Origin: an uncultured Lactobacillus sp.
GTDB lineage: Bacteria > Bacillota > Bacilli > Lactobacillales > Lactobacillaceae
Assembly (NCBI GenBank): GCA_945971245.1
Contig: CAMFOZ010000007.1
Coordinates: 1 to 32,112, forward strand
DNA length: 32,112 nt
Direction: 5' to 3'
How positions within the stretch are numbered: the first letter of the stretch is position 1; the number at the start of each line of letters is the position of its first letter. A program made the position numbers and the translations under genes. Below are positions 1 through 8,074 of this stretch, piece after piece. The notes below the pieces were generated by a model, which ran no database searches, was not told the origin of the DNA, and saw nothing but the letters and a program-made list of their open reading frames with translations.

Positions 1-46
1 TACACCTAAGCCTTCGTCGGCAGCGTCAGATGTGTATAAGAGACAG
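1..46 (+). other. Illumina Nextera adapter with i5 index (assembly artefact)
   Basis: Bases 14-46 are the complete 33-nt Nextera Read 1 transposase adapter, ending in the 19-bp mosaic end AGATGTGTATAAGAGACAG. Bases 1-5 (TACAC) match the end of the P5 flow-cell oligo. Bases 6-13 (CTAAGCCT) sit exactly where the 8-nt i5 index belongs and match the index I know as N508/S508. This is library oligonucleotide left on a contig end, not genomic DNA. Genomic sequence starts at base 47. The identity of the oligo is established knowledge; the match is seen directly. Confidence 0.98.
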
Positions 47-80
47 CCACTAGGTCAAACATGTTGATCCTAGTGGCGTT
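47..80 (-). terminator. pgcA transcription terminator, cut by the adapter
   Basis: An 8-bp stem CCACTAGG/CCTAGTGG (47-54 with 69-76) follows the pgcA stop codon on the minus strand and is preceded by an A-run (AAAACG read on the minus strand), as in symmetric rho-independent terminators. The expected U-run downstream of the stem is missing because the sequence changes into adapter at base 46. The intact site probably continues with CGTTTT. Confidence 0.7.
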
Positions 81-99
81 TTGCGTCTCTTTATAAATT

Positions 100-1827
100 T
101 TATTCTTCAGCGAATGCTTGCAGAGCCTTTTCGAAGTCTGCTAACTTAGCGTTGGCCTTGTCCAGGGAGTCGGCACTGGTACCAATGTAGAACTTCAGCT
201 TTGGTTCCGTACCGGATGGCCGGATAGCAATCCAGGTTTCATCGTCCAGAACATACCGCAGCACGTTGGATTCTGGAATGCCCAGTTCGCTAACCTTACC
301 ATCGGCCGTTGTCTTAGTACCCTTGGAAAAGTCTTCAGTAACAACAACCTGGTGACCAGCAAAGTCCTTTGGCGCTTCTTCACGGAACTTCTTCATCAGT
401 CCTTGGATCTTAGCCGGACCGTCAACCCCAGCGTAGGTGTTAGCGATCGTCTTTTCACGGAAGTAACCGTACTTCTTGAAGAGTTCTTGCAGACCATCGT
501 ACAGGGTCATGTTCCGACTCCGGTAATATGCCGCAACCTCAGCTAGCAGGGTCAGGGATTGGATAGCATCCTTGTCCCGGACGAATGGCTTTACCAGGTA
601 ACCGTAACTCTCTTCGAAACCGAACATGAAGGTGTGGTCAGCCTTACCAGTCTCATATTGGTGGATTTGATCAGCAATCCACTTGAAACCAGTCAAGACG
701 TTTATCATTGATACCCCGTAACTTTCGGCGATCTTAGCGGCGAAGTTCGTGGAAACAATGGACTTAACTGCTGCAGCGTTCTTTGGCAGCGTACCAGCCT
801 GTTTGTGAGCTTCCAGGATGTAGTGCAGCATGATGGAGGCAATCTGGTTCCCCGTCAGCAGTTGGTATTCACCGTTTGGCTGACGAACAGCGCAGCCCAG
901 CCGGTCAGCGTCTGGGTCAGTCGCGATCAGGACATCAGCGTCGATCTGCTTACCAAGCTTGATGGACCGGACAAAGGCTTCTGGGAACTCTGGGTTTGGA
1001 TGCTCCAGACCTGGGAAGTCACCGTTTGGTTGAGCTTCAGTTGGTTCAATTGTGAAGTTAGTGAAGCCAGCTTGCCGCAGAGCCCGTTCACCTAGCATCC
1101 GGCCAGTCCCGCAGAGTGGTGTGAAGACGAACTTCATGTCCTTACCGTATTCCTTGGCCAGTTCAGGGTTAACCGTAACTTCCTTGGCGTGTTGCAGGTA
1201 GGCGTGGTCGACGTCTTCACCCATGGCCGTTTCCAAGCCACTGTTGAGCATTTCCTGTTCATCAGCCAGCTTGATGTCAAAGATATCACTGATCTTCCGG
1301 ATGTAGCCGGTCATCATGTCGGATTCTTTTGGTGGCATCTGTCCACCGTCTTCACCGTAGATCTTGTAACCATTGTATTCCTTTGGGTTGTGACTAGCCG
1401 TGATCATGATTCCGGCGTAGGTGTGGTTGTCACGAACGGCGAAGGACAGTTCTGGGGTTGGCCGAACATTGTCGTAAATGTAGACCTTAATGCCGTGGGC
1501 ACCAAGAACCCGGGCAGAATCGTGGGCAAATTGGTAAGAATGGTGACGGGAGTCGTAACCGATGGCAACCCCGCGCTTCTTAACGTCGTCACCCAGGGAA
1601 TCCATCAGGGTTGCTAACCCTTCTGTTGCTTGACGAACAGTGTAGATGTTCATCCGGTTGATACCGGGTCCCATCAGGCCACGCATCCCCGCCGTTCCGA
1701 ATGACAGAGGACCATAAAAGGCATCCTCAATTTCCTTGTCATCGTTCATGGCGTCTAATTCTTGCTTCAATTGCGGATCAAGATCCGTCCGTTGCTTCCA
1801 TACTTGATAAGTATCTTTCCAGCTCAC
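100..1827 (-). CDS. pgcA: alpha-phosphoglucomutase (phospho-sugar mutase)
   Basis: A 575-residue cytoplasmic enzyme interconverting glucose-6-phosphate and glucose-1-phosphate, which feeds UDP-glucose synthesis (galU lies nearby). The four family landmarks are present: the catalytic phosphoserine loop TASHNPKEYNGYK (Ser about 145), the Mg2+ loop DPDADRLG, the sugar-binding GFEESYGYL and the C-terminal phosphate-binding RPSGTEPKLKFY. The length is normal for the Firmicutes PgcA type. The start is GTG, read from CAC at 1825-1827, with AAAGGAG about 8 nt upstream. It has its own promoter and stands alone downstream of the Rpn gene. Phosphomannomutase side activity is possible in this family. A truncated terminator follows at the contig edge. 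Confidence 0.97.
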   Translation of the reverse strand: MSWKDTYQVWKQRTDLDPQLKQELDAMNDDKEIEDAFYGPLSFGTAGMRGLMGPGINRMNIYTVRQATEGLATLMDSLGDDVKKRGVAIGYDSRHHSYQFAHDSARVLGAHGIKVYIYDNVRPTPELSFAVRDNHTYAGIMITASHNPKEYNGYKIYGEDGGQMPPKESDMMTGYIRKISDIFDIKLADEQEMLNSGLETAMGEDVDHAYLQHAKEVTVNPELAKEYGKDMKFVFTPLCGTGRMLGERALRQAGFTNFTIEPTEAQPNGDFPGLEHPNPEFPEAFVRSIKLGKQIDADVLIATDPDADRLGCAVRQPNGEYQLLTGNQIASIMLHYILEAHKQAGTLPKNAAAVKSIVSTNFAAKIAESYGVSMINVLTGFKWIADQIHQYETGKADHTFMFGFEESYGYLVKPFVRDKDAIQSLTLLAEVAAYYRSRNMTLYDGLQELFKKYGYFREKTIANTYAGVDGPAKIQGLMKKFREEAPKDFAGHQVVVTEDFSKGTKTTADGKVSELGIPESNVLRYVLDDETWIAIRPSGTEPKLKFYIGTSADSLDKANAKLADFEKALQAFAEE

Positions 1828-1861
1828 AGTGAAGTCTCCTTTACTCTTTTCTCTGCTGTCT

Positions 1862-1890
1862 AGTATACCGCAGATTACTTTTAATGGGAA
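1862..1890 (-). promoter_or_regulatory. pgcA promoter
   Basis: On the minus strand, TTCCCA (-35, 1885-1890) and TATACT (-10, 1862-1867) are separated by exactly 17 nt, about 35 nt upstream of the GTG start. Four of six and five of six positions match the sigma-A consensus. Confidence 0.65.
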
Positions 1891-1916
1891 AGTTTACTCG
1901 TTATTTTACTAAATTT

Positions 1917-2747
1917 TTACTTAGTATTGAGCAGGTCGGCGACTTCCTGATCAGACAGGTCAAACGTCTGCTTGATCTTTTGTGCGATCTCTGTTTCGGG
2001 AATGTCCATTTGTTTGAGCATGGTGACCGTCTTTTTAATCGCTAAAGTTTGGCCCTCCGCGCGACCCTTTTTACGACCTTCCCTCCGTCCTTCCGCGCGG
2101 ACATCTTCATCATGAAACATCATGTGAGTTTTATTATCCATGTACTCCTTCCTCCATTCCGTGTCTTTACTCAGGACATTGATATAGTCCCTCAATTCGT
2201 CAACATAATGATCATCCTTCACATCCTTATTATCTACGTATTCGAGGAAGTTACGCAAGTCCTGGTCAACATCATTTACCTTTCCTTTAGTGTTAAGAAA
2301 GATCGCCGTGCGTCCATCCCCCATCGCCAACGACTTGTCCTGGCTGCAATAGTTTCTGAACTCGTACTTATGCAGTCCCTTATCATAGGGGTCAAAAGGA
2401 CAGATGAAGATTACATAAGACTGTCGCAATTTAGCATACGGCTGTCCATGTCGCAACATATCACCATCAATTCGGCCCTGATAGTAACGCACCCGCTGGG
2501 GCAATCCTCGGGTGTGACGGACCTGCATATCAATCTCATACACCACACCGTTCTGATCCTTAGTATAGACATCGAAACGAACTCCTCGACTAATGATGTT
2601 CTCCTGCACAGCCTTCTGGAGCGTGGGAAATTCGATCCGGTCAATACGCAGTTCTGGCAGGATGATCTGAATCAGATGTTGGCAGAGATGTTTATTACTC
2701 ATCACACTACCGAAAACAAAGTCCTCCTGAATACTGATCCTTTCCAT
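1917..2747 (-). CDS. Rpn family recombination-promoting nuclease / putative transposase
   Basis: A 276-residue intact protein of the Rpn/PD-(D/E)XK nuclease transposase family (the YhgA-like/PF12784 group, from memory). The N-terminus MERISIQEDFVFGSVM is typical. The presumed nuclease core is RFDVY (about residue 53) followed by VYEIDMQ (about residue 70), which supply the acidic metal ligands and a Gln in place of the usual Lys. The tail has a Glu/Gly/Arg-rich segment (AEGRREGRKKGRAEGQ) followed by a short helical domain ending ADLLNTK, as in relatives. The start ATG has GGGAGG 8 nt upstream. It sits between trxB and pgcA, which I would expect to be adjacent, and is more AT-rich than they are, so acquisition is likely. 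Rpn proteins are DNA endonucleases linked to RecA-independent recombination; the role in this host is unknown. Confidence 0.88.
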   Translation of the reverse strand: MERISIQEDFVFGSVMSNKHLCQHLIQIILPELRIDRIEFPTLQKAVQENIISRGVRFDVYTKDQNGVVYEIDMQVRHTRGLPQRVRYYQGRIDGDMLRHGQPYAKLRQSYVIFICPFDPYDKGLHKYEFRNYCSQDKSLAMGDGRTAIFLNTKGKVNDVDQDLRNFLEYVDNKDVKDDHYVDELRDYINVLSKDTEWRKEYMDNKTHMMFHDEDVRAEGRREGRKKGRAEGQTLAIKKTVTMLKQMDIPETEIAQKIKQTFDLSDQEVADLLNTK

Positions 2748-2760
2748 AATAGTTCCTCCC

Positions 2761-2788
2761 GTATCTAGTTACTCTATTTAGTAGATAC
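2761..2788. repeat. 7-bp inverted repeat upstream of the Rpn gene
   Basis: GTATCTA (2761-2767) and TAGATAC (2782-2788) are perfect inverted arms around a 14-nt AT-rich spacer. They lie between the trxB terminator and the Rpn ribosome-binding site, so they would fall in the Rpn promoter or leader. This could be an operator or a chance match. Confidence 0.4.
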
Positions 2789-2794
2789 GCAAAG

Positions 2795-2828
2795 AAAACA
2801 AAAAAGCACCGACCAATCCTGGTCGGTA
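2795..2828 (-). terminator. trxB rho-independent terminator
   Basis: The 8-bp stem ACCGACCA/TGGTCGGT (2808-2815 with 2820-2827) has a 4-nt loop and is followed on the minus strand by GC, six T, G and four T. It starts a few bases after the trxB stop codon. Confidence 0.9.
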
Positions 2829-2835
2829 CTGATTG

Positions 2836-3768
2836 TTACTTCATGGTGTTGATGTACTGGTAGACCTGCTGGCCGGCGATGGCTCCGTCACCAACCGCCG
2901 TAGCGATCTGGCGCAGTGGTGTCTCCCGAACATCCCCGATCGCAAAGATCCCGGGAACACTGGTCCGCATCTGGGTATCGGTCTTGACCCAACCCTGGTC
3001 GTCCAGAATTCCCAAGTCCTTGAAGGCTGCCGTCATCGGTACACTGCCGACGTAGATGAAGACCCCATCCGCAGCCATCTCGCTATCCTTGCCAGTGACG
3101 TTATTGTGGGTCTTTACCCCACTTACCTTGATATTGTCACCGACAATCTCAGTAACGCTGGTGTTGTAGACGAACTCCATCTTGTCGTTCTTGGCAGCCT
3201 CATCCTGTAGGAGTGGTTGGGCCCGCAGGTGGTCACCACGGACCAGGACCGTCACTTTAGAAGCCAGCTGAGTCAGGTACATCCCCTCCTCAACTGCGGA
3301 GTCACCACCACCGACGACAACGAGGTGAAGACCCTTGAAAAAGGCCCCGTCACAAACGGCACAGTAGGAAACCCCCTTGCCACCGAACTCTTCCTCACCA
3401 GGGACGCCGAGGTGGCGCTGGGTTGACCCGGTAGCGATCACAACGGCCTTGGCGACATAGGTATCCCCCATGTCGGTCGTGATCTCCTTAGTGGCGCCCT
3501 TGTCCACCAGCTTGGTGACTGTTCCGTAGGCGTATTCGGCCCCGAACTGGGTGGCGCCGTCATACATCTGCTTAGCCAGTTCCGGTCCCTGCACGTTCTT
3601 GAAGCCCGTGTAGTTTTCAATCGTGGCCGTGTTGTTCAGGTTACCACCGTAAATTCCCCGGTCCAGCATCACCACGGACAGGTTGGCCCGGGAAGCATAC
3701 ATTGCCGCCGTCATTCCACCGGGACCAGCACCGATTACCACTACGTCATAGTTCTTTGTCTCTGCCAT
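2836..3768 (-). CDS. trxB: thioredoxin-disulfide reductase
   Basis: A 310-residue FAD/NADPH flavoenzyme that keeps cytoplasmic thioredoxin reduced. Visible features are the FAD Rossmann motif GAGPGGMTAAMYASRA (residues 13-28), the redox-active CAVC (Cys136 and Cys139), the NADPH-binding GGGDSAVEEGMYL and the C-terminal FAD motif GIFAIGDVRE. The length is typical of low-molecular-weight TrxB. The start ATG has GGGAGG about 9 nt upstream. It has its own strong promoter and its own terminator, so it is probably monocistronic. In lactobacilli it is a main thiol defence because glutathione reductase is often missing. Confidence 0.98.
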   Translation of the reverse strand: MAETKNYDVVVIGAGPGGMTAAMYASRANLSVVMLDRGIYGGNLNNTATIENYTGFKNVQGPELAKQMYDGATQFGAEYAYGTVTKLVDKGATKEITTDMGDTYVAKAVVIATGSTQRHLGVPGEEEFGGKGVSYCAVCDGAFFKGLHLVVVGGGDSAVEEGMYLTQLASKVTVLVRGDHLRAQPLLQDEAAKNDKMEFVYNTSVTEIVGDNIKVSGVKTHNNVTGKDSEMAADGVFIYVGSVPMTAAFKDLGILDDQGWVKTDTQMRTSVPGIFAIGDVRETPLRQIATAVGDGAIAGQQVYQYINTMK

Positions 3769-3801
3769 GAGCTTTTCCTCCCGTTATCAATCATTGTTTC
3801 C

Positions 3802-3830
3802 ATCATACCGACTACGGCGCATTTTGTCTA
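3802..3830 (-). promoter_or_regulatory. trxB promoter
   Basis: TAGACA (-35, 3825-3830) and TATGAT (-10, 3802-3807) are 17 nt apart on the minus strand, each five of six to the sigma-A consensus. This is one of the best promoters in the window. Confidence 0.8.
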
Positions 3831-3853
3831 TCGTTTTGCTTACTTAAAATAAG

Positions 3854-3888
3854 CAAAAAAATCCGCTGCCTCAATGACAGCGGATTTT
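3854..3888 (-). terminator. galU rho-independent terminator
   Basis: The 10-bp stem AAATCCGCTG/CAGCGGATTT (3859-3868 with 3878-3887) is followed on the minus strand by a run of seven T. It begins about 10 nt after the galU stop. The plus strand also has a short T-run, so weak two-way activity is possible. Confidence 0.9.
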
Positions 3889-3899
3889 GATTTAGCAAA

Positions 3900-4811
3900 T
3901 TACTTCTTACTGCTCTTCTTGTCTTCAGCAGTGAGCTTAGCACCAAGGTCCTTGATGTATTCACGTAATTCGTCCTTAACTTGTGGGTGGTTCAGACCAT
4001 ATTCAATGTTGGTCTTAACCCAGCCGAACTTGTTACCAACATCGTAACGGTCGCCCTTGTATTCACGAGCAAAGACCCGTTGCGTCTGGTTCAGCGTATC
4101 AATGGCATCAGTCAGCTGAATTTCATTACCCTTACCAGGCTTCGTCTTGGCCAGAACATCAAAGATCTCTGGGGTGAAGACGTAACGACCGATAATGGCC
4201 AAGTCACTTGGCGCATCCTTTGGCGCTGGCTTTTCAACAAAGCTCGTTACGTTGTAAAGGCCAGGCGTGACTTCCTTACTTGGGTTGATAACACCGTACT
4301 TGGCAGTGTCTTCGTGTGGAACCCGCATTACGGCCAACGTTGAGGCACCTGTTTGCTGATAGCTCTCGATCAGTTGCTTGGTCAGTGGTTCACCATTGTT
4401 GTTGATGTTGTTCAAGTCATCACCGAGCATAACAACAAATGGTTCATCACCGATAAAGTCCCGGGCCGTCAAGACCGCATCCCCTAAACCACGTGGATGG
4501 GATTGCCGGATGAAGTAGATGTTGATGTCAGTGGTGTCTTCCACCAACTTCAGCATTTCGTCCTTATGCTTAGAGCGCAGATTATCTTCCAATTCTGGGT
4601 TGGAGTCAAAGTGGTCTTCGATAGAGCGCTTGTTCTTACCATCAACCACGACGATGTCTTCGATCCCAGACTTCCGCGCTTCTTCAACGATGAACTGGAT
4701 CGTTGGCTTATCAACAATTGGCAACATTTCCTTGGCTAAGGCCTTAGTAGCTGGGAGAAACCGGGTCCCCAAACCGGCTGCAGGAATAATTGCCTTTCTA
4801 ACACGTTTCAT
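3900..4811 (-). CDS. galU: UTP-glucose-1-phosphate uridylyltransferase
   Basis: A 303-residue nucleotidyltransferase that makes UDP-glucose from UTP and glucose-1-phosphate, the product of PgcA. The nucleotide-binding signature [19 protein letters not shown] is at the N-terminus (about residues 11-29). MLGDDLNNI (metal/UTP region) and FVEKPAP further on are family landmarks. UDP-glucose feeds the Leloir pathway (galE, at the right edge of the window), glycolipids and polysaccharides. The start ATG is preceded by AAAGGA about 11 nt upstream. It follows gpsA by 64 nt but has an extended -10 promoter of its own. The Lys/Ser-rich C-terminal tail is unremarkable. Confidence 0.97.
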   Translation of the reverse strand: MKRVRKAIIPAAGLGTRFLPATKALAKEMLPIVDKPTIQFIVEEARKSGIEDIVVVDGKNKRSIEDHFDSNPELEDNLRSKHKDEMLKLVEDTTDINIYFIRQSHPRGLGDAVLTARDFIGDEPFVVMLGDDLNNINNNGEPLTKQLIESYQQTGASTLAVMRVPHEDTAKYGVINPSKEVTPGLYNVTSFVEKPAPKDAPSDLAIIGRYVFTPEIFDVLAKTKPGKGNEIQLTDAIDTLNQTQRVFAREYKGDRYDVGNKFGWVKTNIEYGLNHPQVKDELREYIKDLGAKLTAEDKKSSKK

Positions 4812-4863
4812 AACTACAAAATCCTTTCCATAACTTCAATTTCTCTCAAAGTTACCCAATCGT

Positions 4864-4872
4864 ATTTTACCA
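4864..4872 (-). promoter_or_regulatory. galU extended -10 promoter
   Basis: The minus strand reads TGGTAAAAT, an extended -10 (TGnTAAAAT), in the short gpsA-galU gap. No good -35 is visible, as expected for extended -10 promoters. Confidence 0.5.
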
Positions 4873-4875
4873 TAC

Positions 4876-5892
4876 TTATTCCATTTCGGAGGTTAGATCT
4901 CGGCTCATCAGTTGAGAAATCGCGGTTTTGATGTCCTCACCCTCGTACAGGACCCGGTAGAGGGCATCCGTAATTGGCATCCGGACTTGCCGTTTCTTGC
5001 TGAGTTCATAGGCGGCCTTAGTGGTGTAGACCCCTTCGATCACCATTCCCATGTTGTTGATGACGTCATCGAGCTTCTGGCCCTGGCCAAGCTGGTAGCC
5101 CGCTCGCCAGTTCCGGGAGTTCTTACTCGTCGCCGTGACAACCAGGTCACCGACCCCGGACAGGCCGATAAAGGTCATTGGGTTGGCTCCAAAGGCCACG
5201 CCCAGCCGACGAATCTCGGCCAGTCCCCGGGTAATCAGGGCTGCCCGGGCATTATCGTGATAGCCCAGGCCCTGCAGAGCCCCAGCACCGATGGCAATGA
5301 TGTTCTTCAGGGCAGCCCCAAATTCGGCCCCGATCACATCATCGTTGGTGTAGACCCGGAAATAGGAGTTACTGAAGAGTTTTTGAACCTTCTCAGCGTC
5401 TGCCAAGTTAGCGCAGGCCGCCGTTACCGCCGTCATGTCCTTGATAGCCACGGATTCGGCATGACTAGGACCGGAGAGCACCACAATGTCACGCCGGTAC
5501 TTTGGATTGATCTCCTCCTTAATCATTTCGGAAGGCCGCTTGTAGGTGTTCTGTTCCAATCCCTTCGTTGCGTGCACGATCAGGGAACGCTGGTCGAGGT
5601 CAGCCAGCACCGCATTGAGCTTGTGGGCCACCTGCCGGATTCCCTTGGTTGGGATCACGATCAGGATGACATCGGCCCCCTTCACCGCGGCCCTCATATC
5701 GGTCGTGGCGTGGAGCTTACTCGAATAGGTGAAGTCCTTCATGTAGGCCGGGTTGACGTGGTCCTTATTCAGGCGATCTACCTGGTCTTGGTCCCGGGAC
5801 CACAATTCAACATCGTGACCATTGTCGACCAACAGGTTAGCCAGGACACTGCCCCAGGAACCGGCACCCAATACTGCTACTTTTTCCGTCAT
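4876..5892 (-). CDS. gpsA: NAD(P)H-dependent glycerol-3-phosphate dehydrogenase
   Basis: A 338-residue cytoplasmic enzyme reducing dihydroxyacetone phosphate to sn-glycerol-3-phosphate, the backbone for phospholipids and teichoic acids. The N-terminal dinucleotide motif is GAGSWGSVLAN (residues 9-19); LSGPSHAESV and EFGAALKNIIAIGAG carry the substrate and catalytic (Lys) region; the length is standard. The start ATG has AGAGGAG about 9 nt upstream. It lies 25 nt after lgt and is probably cotranscribed with hprK-lgt, a common lactobacillar arrangement linking membrane lipid supply to lipoprotein modification. Confidence 0.97.
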   Translation of the reverse strand: MTEKVAVLGAGSWGSVLANLLVDNGHDVELWSRDQDQVDRLNKDHVNPAYMKDFTYSSKLHATTDMRAAVKGADVILIVIPTKGIRQVAHKLNAVLADLDQRSLIVHATKGLEQNTYKRPSEMIKEEINPKYRRDIVVLSGPSHAESVAIKDMTAVTAACANLADAEKVQKLFSNSYFRVYTNDDVIGAEFGAALKNIIAIGAGALQGLGYHDNARAALITRGLAEIRRLGVAFGANPMTFIGLSGVGDLVVTATSKNSRNWRAGYQLGQGQKLDDVINNMGMVIEGVYTTKAAYELSKKRQVRMPITDALYRVLYEGEDIKTAISQLMSRDLTSEME

Positions 5893-5917
5893 GATTAATC
5901 TCTCCTCTAAATGAATA

Positions 5918-6739
5918 TTACTCTGATTGTAGGTACCAGGGAACGTTCCCCCGGTGACGACGTACGAGCAAAATAACCAGTGCTCCGATGAAGAACACTA
6001 ACGATAACAGCTGCGACACCCGAATCACGGAACCGATCATCAGGCTATCCGTCCGCATCCCCTCGATGAAGAAACGGCCAAATGAATACCACATCACGTA
6101 GGCCAAGAAGACCTCACCCCGCCGAAAAAGATGGTGGCGGTGACGTAGACTTATCAATAGGACAAATCCCAGGAGGTCCCAGAGTGACTCGTACAGGAAG
6201 GTTGGAACCCGGTACTGGCCACCGATGTCCATCTGATTAACGATCCAGTGGGGAATATGCTGAGCCAGCAAGGCGGCCCGGGTGGTAACCACGCCAAAGG
6301 CCTCCTGGTTCATGAAGTTTCCCCAGCGACCGATCCCCTGGGCAAGGATGACGGTCGGTGCGATCACGTCGAGCATCGTCCACATTGATAGCTGGCGCGC
6401 CCGGCAGAAGAAGTACAGGACCAAAAAGCCCCCGATGATGGCACCATAGATAGCAATCCCGCCGTCCCAGATGGCAATAATCTCTGCTGGGTGGACTGAA
6501 TAGTAGGACCACTGAAAGACGACATAGTAGATCCGGGCACAGATGATCGCAATCGGTAGGGCCCAGAGGAGGTAGTCATAGAAGTAGTCCTCGGCAATCC
6601 CCTGCCGCTGCCCCTCACGCACCGCTAACCAGAGGGCCAGGACCACCCCGGTCGCAATGATGACCCCGTACCAGTGAATGGTAAAGGGACCAAACTGCAG
6701 GGCAATCGGGTTCAGCGCCGCAGTAACTGTTTCTGTCAT
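5918..6739 (-). CDS. lgt: prolipoprotein diacylglyceryl transferase
   Basis: A 273-residue polytopic membrane enzyme that transfers diacylglycerol from phosphatidylglycerol to the lipobox cysteine of prolipoproteins. About seven hydrophobic segments are visible. The signature GRWGNFMNQE (about residues 137-146) carries the essential Arg and Asn, and a second conserved Arg lies in SFGRFFIEGMRTD near the C-terminus. The loop GIAIYGAIIGG has Tyr where the E. coli enzyme has its His103; I believe other Firmicutes also show Tyr, but an alignment would settle it. The start ATG shares one base with the hprK stop (TAATG), so translation is probably coupled; AAGGA inside hprK serves as the ribosome-binding site. 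Confidence 0.96.
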   Translation of the reverse strand: MTETVTAALNPIALQFGPFTIHWYGVIIATGVVLALWLAVREGQRQGIAEDYFYDYLLWALPIAIICARIYYVVFQWSYYSVHPAEIIAIWDGGIAIYGAIIGGFLVLYFFCRARQLSMWTMLDVIAPTVILAQGIGRWGNFMNQEAFGVVTTRAALLAQHIPHWIVNQMDIGGQYRVPTFLYESLWDLLGFVLLISLRHRHHLFRRGEVFLAYVMWYSFGRFFIEGMRTDSLMIGSVIRVSQLLSLVFFIGALVILLVRRHRGNVPWYLQSE

Positions 6740-7698
6740 TACTTCTGTTCCTTCTTCTTCGTGTCGCGTGCGGAGTTGGCCTTGATCAGCTTATTCAGGT
6801 TACGATCAAAGGTTTCCGTAGCGTCGTAGCCCATTGTCTCGGCACGGTAGTTCATTGCGGCAGACTCAATGATGATCGCCAGGTTCCGCCCGATCTTAAC
6901 GGGGATAGAAACCTTCGGGATGATAACCCCTTGGATGGTCTGGGTATCACCCCGGTCACCCAACCGGTCAAACTTAGCATCCGGTGTCCACGTCTCTAGG
7001 TGCACGATCAGGTCAATCTTATCGTTTGGCATGACGGCCCCAGTCCCGTATAGGGTGGCAACGTCAATGATCCCGATTCCCCGAATCTCCATCAGGTGTT
7101 CCAGGATCGCCGGGGCACTCCCGATCAGCGTCTGCTCATCACGGGCGTAGACTTCGACCCGGTCATCGGCAACTAGCCGGTGACCACGCCGGACCAGTTC
7201 CAGGGCAGTTTCACTCTTACCAACCCCCGAATCACCGGTGATCAAGACCCCGACCCCGTTGATGTCAACTTGAACCCCGTGCAGTGACTTCCGTGGTGCC
7301 AGTCGGCCCAGGAGGAAGGAGGTCATGTTACTGAGGATCTGAGAAGATGTTAGGTGCGTCCCGAGAATTGGGATGTGGGCTTCCTTGGCCGCCACCTTTA
7401 ACTCCGCCGGAATTGGCAGGTTGGTCGAGATGACGAAGCACGGCGTTTGTGGCGTGCACATCTTCGTCATGTACTTCACCATCTTCTCATGGGTCAGATC
7501 CTTGGAGAATGAGGTTTCCGTGATCCCCAAAAGCTGGATCCGCAGAGCTGGATAGTGCTTGAAGTAACCGGCAAATTCAAGGGCCGGCCGTGAGATATCA
7601 CTGGTAGTAATGGGACGGTCGAGGTAATCCTCACCCTGGAGGACCTTCAACCGGACCTTTTCAACTAATTCCTTAACCGTAACGCTGTTCGTTGGCAC
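6739..7698 (-). CDS. hprK: HPr kinase/phosphorylase
   Basis: A 319-residue bifunctional sensor that phosphorylates or dephosphorylates HPr on Ser46, the switch for CcpA-mediated catabolite control and PTS activity. Visible features are the Walker A loop GDSGVGKS (155-162), the catalytic His in KSLHGV (about 140) and the HprK signature MEIRGIGIIDVATLYGTGAV (about 205-224). The N-terminal domain has the usual DUF1979-like fold length. The start is GTG (CAC at 7696-7698) with AAAGGAG about 10 nt upstream; no better ATG is in frame nearby. It overlaps lgt by one base and follows the yvlD-like gene by 16 nt, consistent with one operon. Confidence 0.98.
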   Translation of the reverse strand: MPTNSVTVKELVEKVRLKVLQGEDYLDRPITTSDISRPALEFAGYFKHYPALRIQLLGITETSFSKDLTHEKMVKYMTKMCTPQTPCFVISTNLPIPAELKVAAKEAHIPILGTHLTSSQILSNMTSFLLGRLAPRKSLHGVQVDINGVGVLITGDSGVGKSETALELVRRGHRLVADDRVEVYARDEQTLIGSAPAILEHLMEIRGIGIIDVATLYGTGAVMPNDKIDLIVHLETWTPDAKFDRLGDRGDTQTIQGVIIPKVSIPVKIGRNLAIIIESAAMNYRAETMGYDATETFDRNLNKLIKANSARDTKKKEQK

Positions 7699-7714
7699 AA
7701 CTATCCACTCCTTT

Positions 7715-8074
7715 TCAATAACTATTTTCCTGATGGTCAGTAATCACGGTGTTGCAGATCGACATGATGATGGCAATCAGCATGGCACTCCAGAACGATG
7801 AGAAGTGGAAGGCGGCCGAACCAACGAATACCGATGTTAGTTCGAGCATCACCCCATTGACCACGATACTGAAGAGTCCCAACGTCAAAATGTTAATCGG
7901 CAGTGACAGGATCATCAGGATCGGCCTGATCAAGACGTTCAGGATTGCTAACACGAAACTGGCCAGCAGCGCCATCCAGGCACTGCTGATGTAAAACATC
8001 CCCGTACCGGCAAACAGCCCTGCCAGAGCAATAAATAAGATCGTATCAATTAATACTTTTTTCCAAAAGCTCAT
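7715..8074 (-). CDS. four-TM membrane protein, YvlD / phage-holin-4 superfamily
   Basis: A 119-residue, strongly hydrophobic protein with four predicted transmembrane helices and a conserved central LNVLIRPILMILSLPINILTLGLF stretch (only fragments are diagnostic), typical of the 'mycobacterial 4 TMS phage holin' family to which B. subtilis YvlD belongs. Despite the family name these are chromosomal membrane proteins of unclear function, often next to PspC-domain genes. Here it follows a PspC-like gene with a TAATG overlap, so translation is coupled, and it precedes hprK. A role in envelope stress is inferred only from this partnership. Confidence 0.85.
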   Translation of the reverse strand: MSFWKKVLIDTILFIALAGLFAGTGMFYISSAWMALLASFVLAILNVLIRPILMILSLPINILTLGLFSIVVNGVMLELTSVFVGSAAFHFSSFWSAMLIAIIMSICNTVITDHQENSY

